Shown here: positions 52,200 to 63,910 of the stretch, piece by piece
Position numbering within the stretch: the first letter of the stretch is position 1
Layout: each line of letters starts with the position of its first letter
Source: Symsagittifera roscoffensis
Taxonomy: Eukaryota > Xenacoelomorpha > Acoela > Convolutidae
Direction: 5' to 3'
DNA: 64,000 nucleotides
Assembly: GCF_963678635.1 (NCBI RefSeq)
Contig: NW_026971690.1
Span: 42,141 to 106,140 of the forward strand
Translations under genes and position numbers: made by a program
The notes under the pieces: generated by a model
Databases searched by the model: none
What the model was told of the DNA's origin: nothing
The model's input: the letters and a program-made list of their open reading frames with translations, nothing else

Positions 52200-53770
52200 A
52201 GAAAAGATTTTTTTTGGGGGCTTCGAAATGAGGTTATGCTAATTGGTCCAAAATTATATTTGATTGAATTCCAAATTTCTTTTATTTAGAATTAGTTTTT
52301 CATATTTTGCAAAATCCAGTTTGCTATCTTTTATTATTGCTAGCAGCTGATTTTAGTTTTTTGAAATGGGTTGCAGCGCTATACTTAAGTCTATAAAAGT
52401 TAATATAAAAAATTATCATCTATTTTGCTTAGTTATCCAGTCTAGAGTTGTTCGGATAATCTAAACGGCAGTCAGGCGAAAATCATAAATCTCATCTGCC
52501 ATAAACGTTTTGTAATTAAAAATCATAAGGACTAGCATTGAAATCGACAAAAAAAATTGAAAATGAAAAATAACTTACACGAAAACAAATATACAAACTA
52601 TAGTTAGTTGAAGAACAGAAAACTTTAGAGTTTCAACGAAATAGCATTGTTGATTTGTGTTTTTGATTAAAGAAGCTCGCAAATTTCTTATTTTTGCTAC
52701 AATCTTTTTTTGAGAGATAGAAGATATCAAAGTATTAGAAGTCGTTATGGCCTCAAAGACTATTTCATGAAAGCTGAAAATAAGAGATGTCAATTGGAAA
52801 GTCGCTTCAAGGTATTCGATTATTAATTAATTAAAAATAAATTTTATTTTTCAAAATATAAAACGGCTTTGAAATTACTATTGATATATGTTTTTTCAAA
52901 AATGTGCAAACTAATTGAAAGTTTGAAAGTGAATTTTCAAAAACAGTTGGAACTTAAATGACCTTTTGTTAACAGTAACTAATTTTTTTCATACCTGTTT
53001 AGACTACCTTGCAAAAAAATAATCGGTTCCTGTTTTATGATGTTTGTCTGCACTTAATTTCATTTTCGTTAAGATCAAACTTCCTTCCCAATATCATTAT
53101 CACGGTTTATAATCTTGTCAAACTCATGACAAAAGCATTTGTCAAAAAATGTATCAAAACATGACTAAAGCAAAGCATCTATCAAAAAATTTTAGCACAA
53201 AAAATAAATCGTAAAACGCTTTCAATAATATGAATAATTTGATCTTTTTTCAGATCCAGATTTTTGTCTCGTTTTTCTGTAAATTGTGCACATAAGAGCG
53301 GGCAATGCAGAGTACGTTAGAATGAGTCACTCTAGAAACGGCAGAAAATTATCTATAAAGTGTATCAAAAAAAGTTCGTTTCAAAATTTTGGCAGAAAAT
53401 GCTTTAAACATGCATTAGACTACAAATCAAGGGAATCCTAATCTACCTTTTTCTCAAACTTCTAGTAATTTCATCAAGCAGATACTTCTTCCCCGGCCAT
53501 CTCCTCTAAAAAATTATTCAAAGTGACTCTTTTTTCTTGTAACAATGCGGGTAGTCTAAAAAATTTGTGTTATTGGCACAAAAACGGACTATAATTGGTT
53601 AGTCAAAATTGTAATTTTAAGTTGTTTAACTTATTACAACTGAAAAAAATTGACGTTAGATTATACCTTTTAAAGTCAGAAGGCGAGCAAAGTGTAGCTT
53701 ATAGTTTTCCCAACCGCATCCTTGAATCAAAGTAACAAATTACATCGAGCCATATTTAGTTAATTGAGTG
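52200..53770. other. No supported feature
   Basis: AT-rich; the minus-strand frame 52,575-52,793 has no motif. Nothing could be assigned. Confidence 0.4.
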
Positions 53771-53784
53771 CGGCGAAAAAAACG

Positions 53785-55300
53785 TGTTACGTGATTTAGC
53801 TCTTCAAGCTGGAAAAGCTTTTTGAAGTTGCCTGAAGTCCCCCGAACGGGCTTTGAACGCAATATGCCATGAATTTATTGTTAAAACTGCAAAAAAAACT
53901 TATTTGCAAATTAGTTTTAAGCTGAAAACAAACTGCAAATCAGAAAGTTCTTTGAAGCTGTCTAACTGCAGACATAACTTCCTCCGAAAGAACTTTAAGC
54001 GCAATTTGGCATGAAATATTTTCTCAAACTGAAAAAAAAACGTGTTAAATGATTTAGCTCTTCAAGTTAGAAAGTTTTTTGAAGTTGTCCAAGTGTAATT
54101 CTGAAGTCCTTTGAACGAGCTTTGAACACAATATGGTATGAATTTTATTTTTAATTTAAAAAAAAATATTTGCAATTTATATTTAAACTGCTAAAAAAAA
54201 TTGCAATTTAGGTAGTTTTTTGAAATTGTCTAACTACAGAAGCTGCAGAAAAAAATTTCTCCGAACGAGCTTTAAACTCAATTTGGCATGAAGTTTTTTC
54301 TCTAACTGCAAAAAAAAAGTGTTAAATGATTTAGCTCTTCAGGTTAGACAAATTTTTGAAATTGTCCAGCTGTAGATCTGACGTCCCCTGAACGGGCTTT
54401 GAAATCAATATGGCATGAAATTAATTTTGCTACAAAAAACTACAATGAAACTACAAAAAAACTTATATGCAGTTGAATTTTAAGCTGCAAAAAATTGCAA
54501 TTAAGAAAGTTCTTTGAAGCTGTCTAACTGCAGACATAAATTCCTCCAAAAGAGCTTTAAACGAATTTGGCGTAAAATATTTTCTCAAACTGAGAAAAAA
54601 CGTATTGAGTGATTTAGCTCTTCAAGTTAGATAAATTTTGAAATGGCGCAACTGTAGACCTGAAGTTCCGCGAACGAACTTTGAAGGCAATACAGCATTT
54701 GTTTTTAAACTGCAAAAAAAACTTATTTGCATTTTCGTTGTAAACTGCAAAAAAACTCATTTGCAATTTATTTTCCAACTGCACAAAAACTGCAAATTAT
54801 AAAATTCTTTGAATTTTTTTAACTGCAGACATAAAGTCGTCAGAACGAGCTTTAAACGCAAAATGAATTGAAATGTATTTTTAAACAGCGAAAAAAAACG
54901 TGTTCAGTGATTTAGCTCTTCAAGTCAGAAAATTCTTTAAAATTGTTCAACTGCAGAAACGAAGTCCTCCAAACGAGCTTTAAACGCAATATGACTTGAA
55001 ATGTACTTTTAAACTACCAAAAAATGTGTCATGTGAAGCAGTCCTTTAAATTAGAGTTTTTCAAGAAGTAATGCAATTTCAGATATTAAGTCTTTAAAAG
55101 GCACTTAAAAAAACAATCTGGCACAAAAATTGCTAAAAATTGTATTATAAAAGAAAACTCATCAACTTAAAAACTCTTTCAAGATGTGCATTGAAAGAAA
55201 TAAAATCTTCGACACTGATTTTAATAGCGAGTTGGATAGAATTGTCTTTCAAGATCTGCAACGGTAGCCTGTCGTCCGAATTAGCTTTTGAAATTGTAAA
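53785..55300 (+). repeat. Satellite S1 with dimeric ~280-bp higher-order unit
   Basis: GTGATTTAGCTCTTCAAG-like starts occur near 53,797, 54,048, 54,329, 54,611 and 54,907, at spacings of about 250-296. Each unit consists of two related halves that both contain TTCTTTGAAG-TGT-CTAACTGCAGAC, GAACGAGCTTTAAACGCAAT and GGCATGAAAT. One half has the TTAGCTCTTCAAG start, the other a TTATTTGCAATTTAG start. So the array is a dimeric higher-order repeat, decaying toward the right. A trace of the same family is at 59,935-60,000. Confidence 0.75.
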
Positions 55301-55439
55301 ATACTTTCATGTCGCTTAACTAGAGAACTAATGCAAACGTATTTTATAATCAGGCATGATCTGAACCCGCATAAATACAGCTTAATCAGGCTAATGTTGT
55401 GAAAAACAGCAGGAATTTTGCTCTGTTATTCAAACAAAC

Positions 55440-55960
55440 AACCAAAAAAAATTGTGCTTAAGTTGGCTTGTTTTGAAGACAGTATTCAACAACTCAACTA
55501 GTCCTTGTTAAAAATATTTTACCTGCGTTTTTTGTTGCTGGAATACATAGGCTAAATATGTTGGGACTACTTTCAATATTACAAGTCAAATTGGGATTAT
55601 TAACGCATTACAGATTTCATCATTTTAAAGCTCAAGTAGCAAAGTAATTTAATGTACAATGAAATGATGTTAAAATTGATACGTTATCAGGAGCAGAAAA
55701 TTATCTTTGACTTTAATCAAATAAACCAATTGCCATCAAAAATCATAGTCGGAACATCAAGGGTTTTACTCTGATGCGAGAAGTGCCGAGATGGAACTTT
55801 TGTTCACCTTGTATTTTTTTTCAGATAAATTGCAACGTTTTAGCTAGCCTCTTTTAAAAAAAATTTTCCATTAGAAGCCGAGAAATATTGACTTTCTTAG
55901 CTCAAAGTATGAAATAAATTTCACCTATAATATTTATTTTTCAAGTTAGAACAGCAAGTT
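55440..55960 (+). repeat. Interspersed repeat R1, two decayed pieces
   Basis: Pieces related to 37,594-38,040: GTCAAATTGGGATTATTAACGC near 55,585 and a later piece with TTTTAGCTAGCC...TTAGCTCAAAGTATGAAATAAATTTCACCT at 55,830-55,930. Their order differs from the full copies. Confidence 0.5.
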
Positions 55961-56050
55961 AAAAAGTTAAAACAGAAATATAACTTTTTAATCAAACTGA
56001 GAGAAGTAACGTAAGAAAAAACCGATATTATCTGCGTTTTAAATGGTTCC

Positions 56051-56181
56051 ATTTTTGTAGGCAAGTTTTTTGCCTTATTAATATGTTACTAGACGCTTAC
56101 TAAATTTGCCTCATAAAGAGTTCGAATTTTTGTAGGCAAGTTTATTTGTTTTAGTAATATGTTACTAGACGCTTACTAAAT
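56051..56181 (+). repeat. ~75-bp tandem duplication
   Basis: ATTTTTGTAGGCAAGTTT...AATATGTTACTAGACGCTTACTAAAT occurs at 56,051-56,104 and again at 56,127-56,181. Confidence 0.8.
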
Positions 56182-56183
56182 CA

Positions 56184-57414
56184 CTATACTTCATTTTGTT
56201 CCAGCGACTCTTTTTTGGAAGTAAAAATTTTGAAAATAGTCAATTTTAAAGTAAACTGGAAAAGAAATTTACGAAAAAGAACGAATTGCTTACAATTGAT
56301 TTTTTCTTTTATTATCTACAAGAGGTGATGTCGATTATGCCTAACTATGACTATAATTAGTATGCCTAAATTTTAAACTTTTTTTCGATCTTGCAATCTT
56401 ATCTCGAATCACAAATAGAAGCATTGAGAAAAAATTTTTCCTTCTTTTGGTCGCATTTTTCTTATTCGAACAACAACCATTTATTGTGTTGTTTTGTATA
56501 GCACCACTGCAAAACGCGATTTGACAACTAGATTAACATAAAAAATTGCTGATATATTACTCTATTTTTCGCAAATTAGTTAGAAGAATTCTATTTTCAA
56601 TTAGTACTGTGTGTTGTGTCAATATCAGGATGTCTTCTGTGAAAAAATCTAGAAGTTAAAATCAGGGTAAAATCTTAAGTTTTGCGCAAAACGGGAGACA
56701 CTAAAAAAAGTTAAGCAAAATGGTTTTTAAGATCCCATTAGACAGCATTGAGAAGATAGTTTTTGTTGGGTGGCTATACTTCATTTTGTTCCAACGACTT
56801 AACATTGGTGCGTCAAAGTGTTTTCCCTCGCTTCTTTTTTGGCAGTTAAAGTTTTGAAAAAAAAACTAAATTTTAAAGTAAATTGGAAAAAATTTTTATG
56901 AGAAAGAAGAAATTGCTGCTAAATGATTTTTTCTTTTATTATCTACTATCTACAGGAGATGATGTCGATTATGCCTAACTATGACTATTATTAGTATGCC
57001 AAAATTTTAACCTTTTTTCGATCTTGCCATCTTATCTCGAATCACAAGCAGATTCATTGAAAAAAGTTTACCTTCTTTTGGTCGGAACTTTCTGTGCTAC
57101 TTGAACAACAACCAGCTTATTGTGTTTTTTTTTGTATAATATCACTACAAAACTCAATTTTCCAACTAGAGTAACATAAAAAAATTGCTGATAAATTACT
57201 AGATTTTTTGCAATTTAGTTAGTAGAATTCTATTTTCAATTATTACTGTGTGCTGTGTCAATATCAGGATGTTTCCTGTGAAAAGAAATACAGAAATTGC
57301 AATCAGGGTAAAATCTAAAATTTTTGCGCAAAACGGGAGATATTAAAATAAGTTTTAAAAATGATTTTGAAGCTCCCATTTGACAGCATTAAGAAGATAT
57401 TTTTTGTTGGGTGG
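56184..57414 (+). repeat. ~590-bp tandem duplication, two units
   Basis: Unit 1 (56,184-56,772) and unit 2 (56,773-57,414) both run from CTATACTTCATTTTGTTCCA to TTTTGTTGGGTGGC. Both contain ATGTCGATTATGCCTAACTATGACTAT and CTGTGTCAATATCAGGATGT. Unit 2 has an extra ~40 bases near its start (56,790-56,835). Divergence is perhaps 12-15% by eye. No coding frame was found. Confidence 0.85.
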
Positions 57415-57779
57415 CAATAGCTTCGGTAGTTTTAGTTGCGAATTTCCGAAAAAAATCCCCTGATTTTCCTAAATTGGATACAAACTTTACATGAGCTCAA
57501 CTATTAAATTATTTTTTTTGTAGAGGTAGAGCTTCAATTTTTATCTCAGATTCGTCTGGCTGGCTAAAATTTTTGCAGGCTAAACAGTACCTGCCAATTT
57601 TTTTTTGCCAAAAATTTGGCTTTAAGGATTCATTTCAATCTGAAACGAATCAACTAAAAACTGCAATATCTATGCCTAAAAAAACTAATTTTAGCCAACC
57701 GATTCGTCCTATAAAACAACTTGAAATGAATCAAAATTTCATTGCTGGAATAGTCTATTAAAAAGTAAGTTTTTCGCGA

Positions 57780-59690
57780 ACCGATTTAAACTGTGAAAAA
57801 ACTGTGAAACTGTGAATTATTTCGAAGTTGCCTAGCTTTTTTTTCGAAAGGCTTTTTTTTCGAATTTTTTTTCGAATTCGGTCCTTGACATAACGTGAAC
57901 ATGGTTTATAAAATTAGTATAGATTGAATAGCTTGCTTGGGAAACTAGAGCTTTTGGCAAACTGATTTGGTCCAAAAAATAACTATAAATAGACAATTTG
58001 GTCTTTAAATTTTTCATAAATTGAATATTTTACATAAAAAACTAAGTTCTTTTTTGCAAAACGTTTCGCTTCATGAAATAACTTTGAAATTTTCTTAGCT
58101 CAACTAGCTTGCTTATAAAAAAAACTTGATTTTTTAAAAACCGGTTCGTTTAAGGAAATAACTCGAAATATTCAAATTTTTATAGTTGCAATAGCTAGCT
58201 TAAAAACGAAATGTTTTGGCAAAGCGATTCTACTTATGAATCAACTTGAAATATTTCTAAGTTGGTTTCATTGCTGGAATAGCTGCTTAGAAAAAACTGA
58301 ACCCTTTTGCAAATCAATTCAATGTATAGAATGACTTGGATAATTTCAAATTTTTAAGGCTCAAAAAAATTTTGTAGAAACCCTGAAGCTTTTTGGCATC
58401 CTTTTGGCTTCACGAAATAAATTTAATTGTTTCTTGTTTTGATAGCGTGAGTATCTGGATTAGAAAACAATAACATTTTGGTTACTTGATTTGCTCAATA
58501 AAAAATTGGGGTATTTTAAAATTTCCTTGATGAATAGCTTGCATAGGACAACTTCGCAAAACAATTCGGTCACAAAAACAGTTTTGAAATATTTTAAAAT
58601 TCATCTCTCAATTAGCTCGCTGGAAAACAAATTTTTTTACCAAGAATGTTTCGGTCTGGGAAACAACTTGAAATATTTCAAGTTTTCACAGCTTCAAGAG
58701 CTTGCTTAAATAAAGTTTGAACTTTTTTGTAAATCGTTGCGCTCCCTGAAAAATTTTTAATCTTTTCAAAAGTTTATCGCTCGATTAGCCCGTGTACAAA
58801 AACTATCTTTTCTCAAATGTTAAAGCTACACAAAATAACTCACAATTTTTAAAATTTTGGTAATTAACATAGCTTGCTGAATTAAAAACTTGAAGCTTTC
58901 AGCGAATTGATTTGCTCTATGAAATAACTTGTTTACTGTCGAAAAATCATTGCTCGAATAGCCCGCGTAGAAAAACTGTTTTTTCGTAAAATTTTTTTCG
59001 CACACGAAATAGATCGAAATATTTTTATGTTTTATCGCTTTCATATTTTGCTTAAATGAAACTTGAATTTCATTGAGATTTGATTTGTTCTATGAAACAT
59101 GTCGAGTTAATGTTAAATTTTGCAGTTCGATTATCTTTATTTAGAAAAACTAACTTTTCGCAAAATATTTCGGTCTAGAACACAATTTAAAATAAATCAA
59201 ATGTTCATAGCATTAATACCTTGCCTATGTAAGACTTGAGCTTTTTGCGAAATGATTCATATTATGAAAAACTTTTTGAGTTATTTTAAAATTTTACAAT
59301 TAAAAAAGCCTACTTGAAAAAAAAATTTCGCAGACCATTTCGCTCTATAAAAAAACCTGAATTGCTTCAAGTTTTCATCGCTTTAATGGGTTCAATAGAA
59401 AAACTTAATAAATTTACCATTGGAGTTACCTGTTGAACTGACTTATAACTTTTCACATATGGCTTCGATAAATAACGTGAATTGTTTCAAGGTTTCACAG
59501 CTTTGATAGCTTGCTAAAAAACTTGAATTATTCGAAACCGATTCGCACTATGAAATAACTTGAAATATTTCAAAGTTTCCTTGCTGGAAAAGCTTTCTTT
59601 CAAAAACTTAAACATTTTGCAAACCGATTCAATCAATGAGATAACTTCATATAATTATCAACATGTGCTAGTTTTTTAATAAACTTCTCC
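57780..59690 (+). repeat. ~90-bp satellite S2, long block
   Basis: About twenty diverged units with a consensus like ATAGCTTGCTTAAAAAACTTGA-CTTTTTGCAAA-CGATTCG-TATGAAATAACTTGAAATATTTCAA-TTTTCAT. Starts near 57,926, 58,023, 58,106, 58,194 and 58,281 give the 82-97-bp period. All short frames here come from the repeat. Confidence 0.75.
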
Positions 59691-60144
59691 TCAAGGATAA
59701 GAAACTCTGCGTAGTTGATGGTTACATGAGTTGAATAATTCGATACAGATGCTAATAAAGAAGCATCAATGTGGCCCCAAAAAAGCCTCGGATGATTTCA
59801 GCAACGTTTCATGTTGGCAAAATACAAGTTGTCTAAAATACTGCCAAATTGGCATGAAGTCTAATTTAGGAACTAGGAAGAATTAAGTCTCCATAAAAGT
59901 GGCCCTTGAAACTAGAAAACCCCTTTAAAAAGTTAAATTGAAGTCTTTCATTCGCATTTGAAGCGCAGTATGGTATAATTTCTATTTTGAGCCTTACAAA
60001 AACATTTGTGGACTCTTGAGCATTTTGAATAGCGAGACTACTGCCATTTACACTCTTTAAGCTTAATTTTTAAACTAAAAAGCACTTTTCTTTCTTCGGA
60101 ACAAAAACCAAACAAAACTCTCAAAAAAACTTGCATTTGAAAAG
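59691..60144. other. Upstream region of the EGF-fibrinogen gene
   Basis: Contains a decayed S1 satellite piece (59,935-60,000) and A/T-rich sequence with no clear TATA box or initiator. The 5' UTR start cannot be placed. Confidence 0.4.
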
Positions 60145-61438
60145 ATGTTTTGGCTCATTGGAAATTCGATATCCAGTCGGGTTTTGCTGTGCTGTATTGG
60201 GTTTTGCTGTGTGTGGTTTGTTGCAGCTGAATTTATCGTCGACGTTTGTTCCAGAATGAACCTATGTGCACAAGGATGGACCGGTGAGTCTTGTAACGAG
60301 TCTTCTCTGTGCTCGGTTCTGAATTGCGAAAACAGAGGAAGTTGCGTGTGGAACGAAAGCAAGGTAGCTCTCACTAAGTGTGAATGTCCTCAAGGCTATT
60401 ATGGAGTACGATGCGAGCAAAACAGAACAACAAGAGAAGAAATCATTTTCCAAAGACGAACTGTGTACGACGTAACGTTTCACGATAAAATGTTTAAGGA
60501 ATATGAAAACGGGTTCGGAGACTTAAACGACCAAATCGGCGTGACCTTTGGTTGGGTCTGAAAACGATGAGTCAGCTCACATCCGCAGGAAAATGGAAAT
60601 TGCGAACCAAGTTTTCATATTTTGGTGGCAACGTCTATTGGGGAGAATATTCAGGTTAACATTTTAACTTTGCTATCTCAATTATGATTGATATTCTTAC
60701 TGATAAAATAAGTTTTTGACACAGTTTTTCACTTAAAAGACCTTAATTTGTGAAAATTTTTAAATACTATTACCGAAAATTTGAAGATGAATTTTCCCAT
60801 AAAAATTATTTGTATTCAAATCGTTTAACGTCTCTATTGATTTTTTAAATCAAACAAAAACTTTTTTTCTTGTTCTGGTTAAAGGTTCCACCCAGATAGA
60901 TCAAGTTAAGATCCTCCACCCCAGCATTCAAAAAAGCTCTGTTCTGATTGGCTGAAAATTTGAATTCGGAACCAAGTTAACATCCTCCCCCCTAAAGGGC
61001 TTGGGGGGGGGGGGTAGGATGTTAACTTGGTCCAATGTCTCTTCAAACACATCCATAGAGCTGTGACAACTTTTATCGTGAACTGTTATTTCAGGTTTTA
61101 AAATCCAACCCCAGCCCTGGTACAACTTGACCTTCACAGGCTGGATTGACGGAAACTACGACAATGATTTTGAAACTGGCCTCTTTCTAGACTATCATCG
61201 CAATCGGCCTTTCTCAACAAAAGATAATGAGCAAGATGTAGTTTATAAAGAGTTGTGTGCAAAAAAGTTAGGCGGTGGATGGTGGTATAAGGGATGCCAG
61301 TTTCTAGTGCTTAACAACAAAATGGCCTCTGGAAATGCATATGTCAATACAAATATGTGCTTTAATTTTAAGAAGGGTAAGATAGAGAAAAAGTTCAGCG
61401 CGCGCTGGAGTGAAATGCGCATGGTGAGAACCGATTGA
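60145..61438 (+). CDS. Secreted EGF plus fibrinogen-related domain protein, two exons, with a frameshift
   Basis: Exon 1 60,145-60,654, intron 60,655-61,094 (GTTAAC...TTATTTCAG), exon 2 61,095-61,438. Residues 1-28 are a hydrophobic signal peptide. Residues 35-50 resemble a partial EGF repeat, and C56, C61, C67, C79, C81, C90 form a full EGF-like module ending 'CECPQGYYGVRC'. A fibrinogen-related domain follows: 'FQRR', 'YENGFGDLND', then in the -1 frame 'DLWLGLKTMSQLTSAGKW', and in exon 2 'PFSTKDNEQD' (Ca site) and 'LGGGWWYKGCQFLVLN'. The frame change near 60,525-60,540 implies a lost base or an error. Likely a secreted lectin-like or matrix protein (family knowledge). Confidence 0.85.
60655..61094 (+). 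other. Intron of the EGF-fibrinogen gene (440 nt)
   Basis: Donor CAG|GTTAAC, acceptor TTATTTCAG|G. Splicing joins phase 1 (G + GT = Gly) and restores a continuous fibrinogen domain ('YWGEYSG' then 'FKIQPQPWYNL'). A MITE-A copy fills about a third of it. Confidence 0.8.
60896..61035. mobile_element. MITE-A copy 2, inside the intron
   Basis: Reverse-complement relative of 48,904-49,075. Shared stretches are ATCAAGTTAAGATCCTCCAC, TTCTGATTGGCTGAAAATTT and the terminal GATGTTAACTTGGTCCAA. A run of 13 G (about 61,004-61,016) lies where copy 1 has a shorter G-run. Confidence 0.8.
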
Positions 61439-61837
61439 ACAACGCTTTTTACTAGTCATTCGCGACACTATCTGCCCATTTAAACAATAATCAATATGTA
61501 ATGTATATTCCATTAACCATTAATCTTTATTAATCTTTGTTAATGCAATACACTGGTTTTTTTTTTACAAAAAAGGTAAATCGGTTCACTGATTTGCTTA
61601 TCATAAACGTACAATGTTTCCATTACTTACAAATATATTGGTGAAAATGTGCACCTTGTTTGTTTAAGATAAACAAATCATCAAATTGTGTCAAAATAAA
61701 ATAGTAATTAATAGTTAATTAATAAAATAGTAAGTTGAAGTTAAAATAAAATAAAAAAACAGTTTGCAGGCTTAACGAGGGTAATGGAATATACATAATA
61801 CTTTTCCGACAAATTGAACATCCTTTGTAAGGGAACA
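61439..61837. other. 3' flank of the EGF-fibrinogen gene
   Basis: Short local repeats (TTAATCTTTATTAATCTTTGTTAATG; AAATAGTAATTAATAGTTAATTAATAAAATAG). The first AATAAA is near 61,697. No gene seen. Confidence 0.45.
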
Positions 61838-62033
61838 TTAGAAGGTCAAAATTTGCACCGGATATGCGCACAGTTTTGTGTTTGTATCTTCCTGGATTGC
61901 AGAGACAAATCTTTAAACTTGTTAAATTTTGTCGGAAAAATCAACAAAAATGAAAAAGGTGAAGAAGAAAAAGAGAGCATCCTTGTTGCGGACTCCACTT
62001 ACAATTCACAAAATGCACAGTTCGGCCTCGTAA
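61838..62033. mobile_element. MITE-B copy 2, short form
   Basis: The right end CACAAAATGCACAGTTCGGCCTCGTAA matches the inverted left end of 39,031-39,642. The left part (GGATATGCGCACAGTTTTGTGTTTGTAT...TTCCTGGATTGCAGAGACAA) matches the inverted right end. The central minisatellite is missing. No clear target duplication was found. Confidence 0.72.
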
Positions 62034-62430
62034 TGCATATAGTGTAGCAATTGACTAGCAAAATTGTTGTTTATTCGCTGTTTATCTAATTATTTGGTGT
62101 TTATCCTTTATTTGGTGTTTATCCATGAGTATACCAGTTGGATTTCAGGGTGTTTTAAAGAAATTAAGTTTCAAAATATGATTTTAACTTCTCTGATTCA
62201 TGGTTGACAGTTTGTATATCTAGTAAATCATGGAGTTATTATACTGCTAATCTGCTCATTCAATCCAGTCTTTTTTGGGAATTTTTTAAAGTCAATCAGT
62301 TGCTCTTGATCAAAAGTCTAGCATGATGTACTTCGTTGGGTGACTTCCCGGGTTACGTTGTTCAACTTAAATTTTTTATAAAGTCGTTGGAACACACGGA
62401 TGTCGTTCGATCCAAAAATCATCCTTAAAA
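62034..62430. other. No supported feature
   Basis: Nothing recognised. Confidence 0.4.
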
Positions 62431-62439
62431 AGAACCGTT

Positions 62440-62840
62440 TCAGTCGAGCACAGTTTTGGAACATATTCGAATACCTGGTCAAAACATAGTCGAACACTAT
62501 TTCGAATCATAATTGAACACAGTAAAATACAAAATCATAGTCCAACACAAAGTTTGGTCGAGACACAAAGTCAGAGTCGAAAAGGAAAGTTTGTTTGAAG
62601 CGTAGTCGTGCACATAGTCGAAATGGTTGTCAAAATATAGTCGAACACATGGTCGAGGACAAAAACGAGAAGTAGTTGAAAACTTTACCGAAATATAGTC
62701 AAGCACAAGTTCAAAACATGGCCGAGCGCATGGTCGAACAAAAAGTCAAAACAGAATCAAAAATTTTATCGAAACCTTCTTAAACACAATTTTAAACACA
62801 AACTCGGATACACATTGGAAATATATTCGAACACAAAAAA
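62440..62840 (+). repeat. Degenerate minisatellite, AAACATAGTCGAACACA-type units
   Basis: Some twenty irregular 15-20-bp units built around CATAGTCGAACACATGGTCGAA, with variants such as CACAAAGTTTGGTCGAGACA. Frames within it are repeat translations. Confidence 0.7.
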
Positions 62841-63655
62841 ACTATAAAAAAGCGTGTTAAACATATGCGACTACCAAAAATATCGTATTTTGGAGTTTTA
62901 AGGCCCATGTTAGCTTCACTCGCATAATATATGCAAATCGTGAAGAGGACAGCAAATGAGAAGGCGTGCACAGCGAAGTCCAAAAATAAAATTAAGCATT
63001 TTTCAATTTAAAGACAACAAATATCTCCGTGACAAAAAACTAGAAAACAATGAAATATCAAAATCATAAGATTAAAACAACAGTCATCAAGTAAACAGAG
63101 CAATAAACGGCGAAAAACGGCTACATTTACTCTGAAGCTGAAATTTGATTTAAATACTTATGTTGATTACAGACAAAAATCTCCATCACAAACATGCTAG
63201 AAAACAATCGAACCTAGCCTTAATCATAAAATTTACGGTTGGAATCATCTTTTTTTTCTTAGCAATTATATAGAAACCGCCATAGAAACTTTCAAGCTAA
63301 AACATGACTTTATTTTCTCAAACTTAGGCTATACCATTTCTACAAACTGACTGTATCAACGAAAATTAACAAAAACCGGCAAATTATTTAAAAAATTCTG
63401 AACACAGACTTGTTTCCGTGGAAAATGAGCAAAGTGATTTATATTGATATTTCGGAAACCCAACAACAAATCTTTTTTCACCTCCAAATCCCACACAAAA
63501 AGTAAAGCAAAATGCGTTTTCACGCTCACTCTTGCATGATTTTGGTAAAATTAGCTTTTCTCGAAGCTACGATACAAAAAAAACACGCTAAAATGATCCA
63601 TTTTTTAATTTGCTGGTACTATTTTCACAACTCAATTTTTTCTACGAAATAAGAA
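62841..63655. other. No supported feature
   Basis: AT-rich; a pair of loosely similar stretches (ACAACAAATATCTCCGTGACAAAAAACTAGAAAACAAT at 63,013 and a related one near 63,170) suggests an old duplication of about 160 bp. Confidence 0.4.
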
Positions 63656-63659
63656 AATC

Positions 63660-63910
63660 TGAAGAATTAGGAAAAAAGTCTGAATATAATCCTTAGCAAA
63701 GTCCGAATTGAGTTCTCACTGAAGTATGAAGATCATACCAAACAGAGTCCTAACATAGTCGCGAAGATCTGAACATAGTCCCAAGAAAGTCTAAAAATAA
63801 TCTCAAGCAAAGTCTGAACGTACTCCATTCAAAGTCTGGATAATTGCGCAAAACTTTTTTATAGCCCCCAATAAAGTCTGATCAAATTTGTGAAAGCCTG
63901 AAGATGGTTT
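63660..63910 (+). repeat. Degenerate minisatellite, AAGTCTGAACATAGTCCC-type units
   Basis: About eight irregular units of 25-35 bp with (A)AAGTC(T/C)GAA...AGTCC(C/T)AAG. Wording and spacing recall the block at 62,440-62,840 but the consensus differs. Confidence 0.6.

Noticed and set aside
62792-62983. Minus-strand frame with a signal-peptide-like start
   Set aside because: It opens at TTG, not ATG, is short, and runs into the minisatellite; no supporting splice site.
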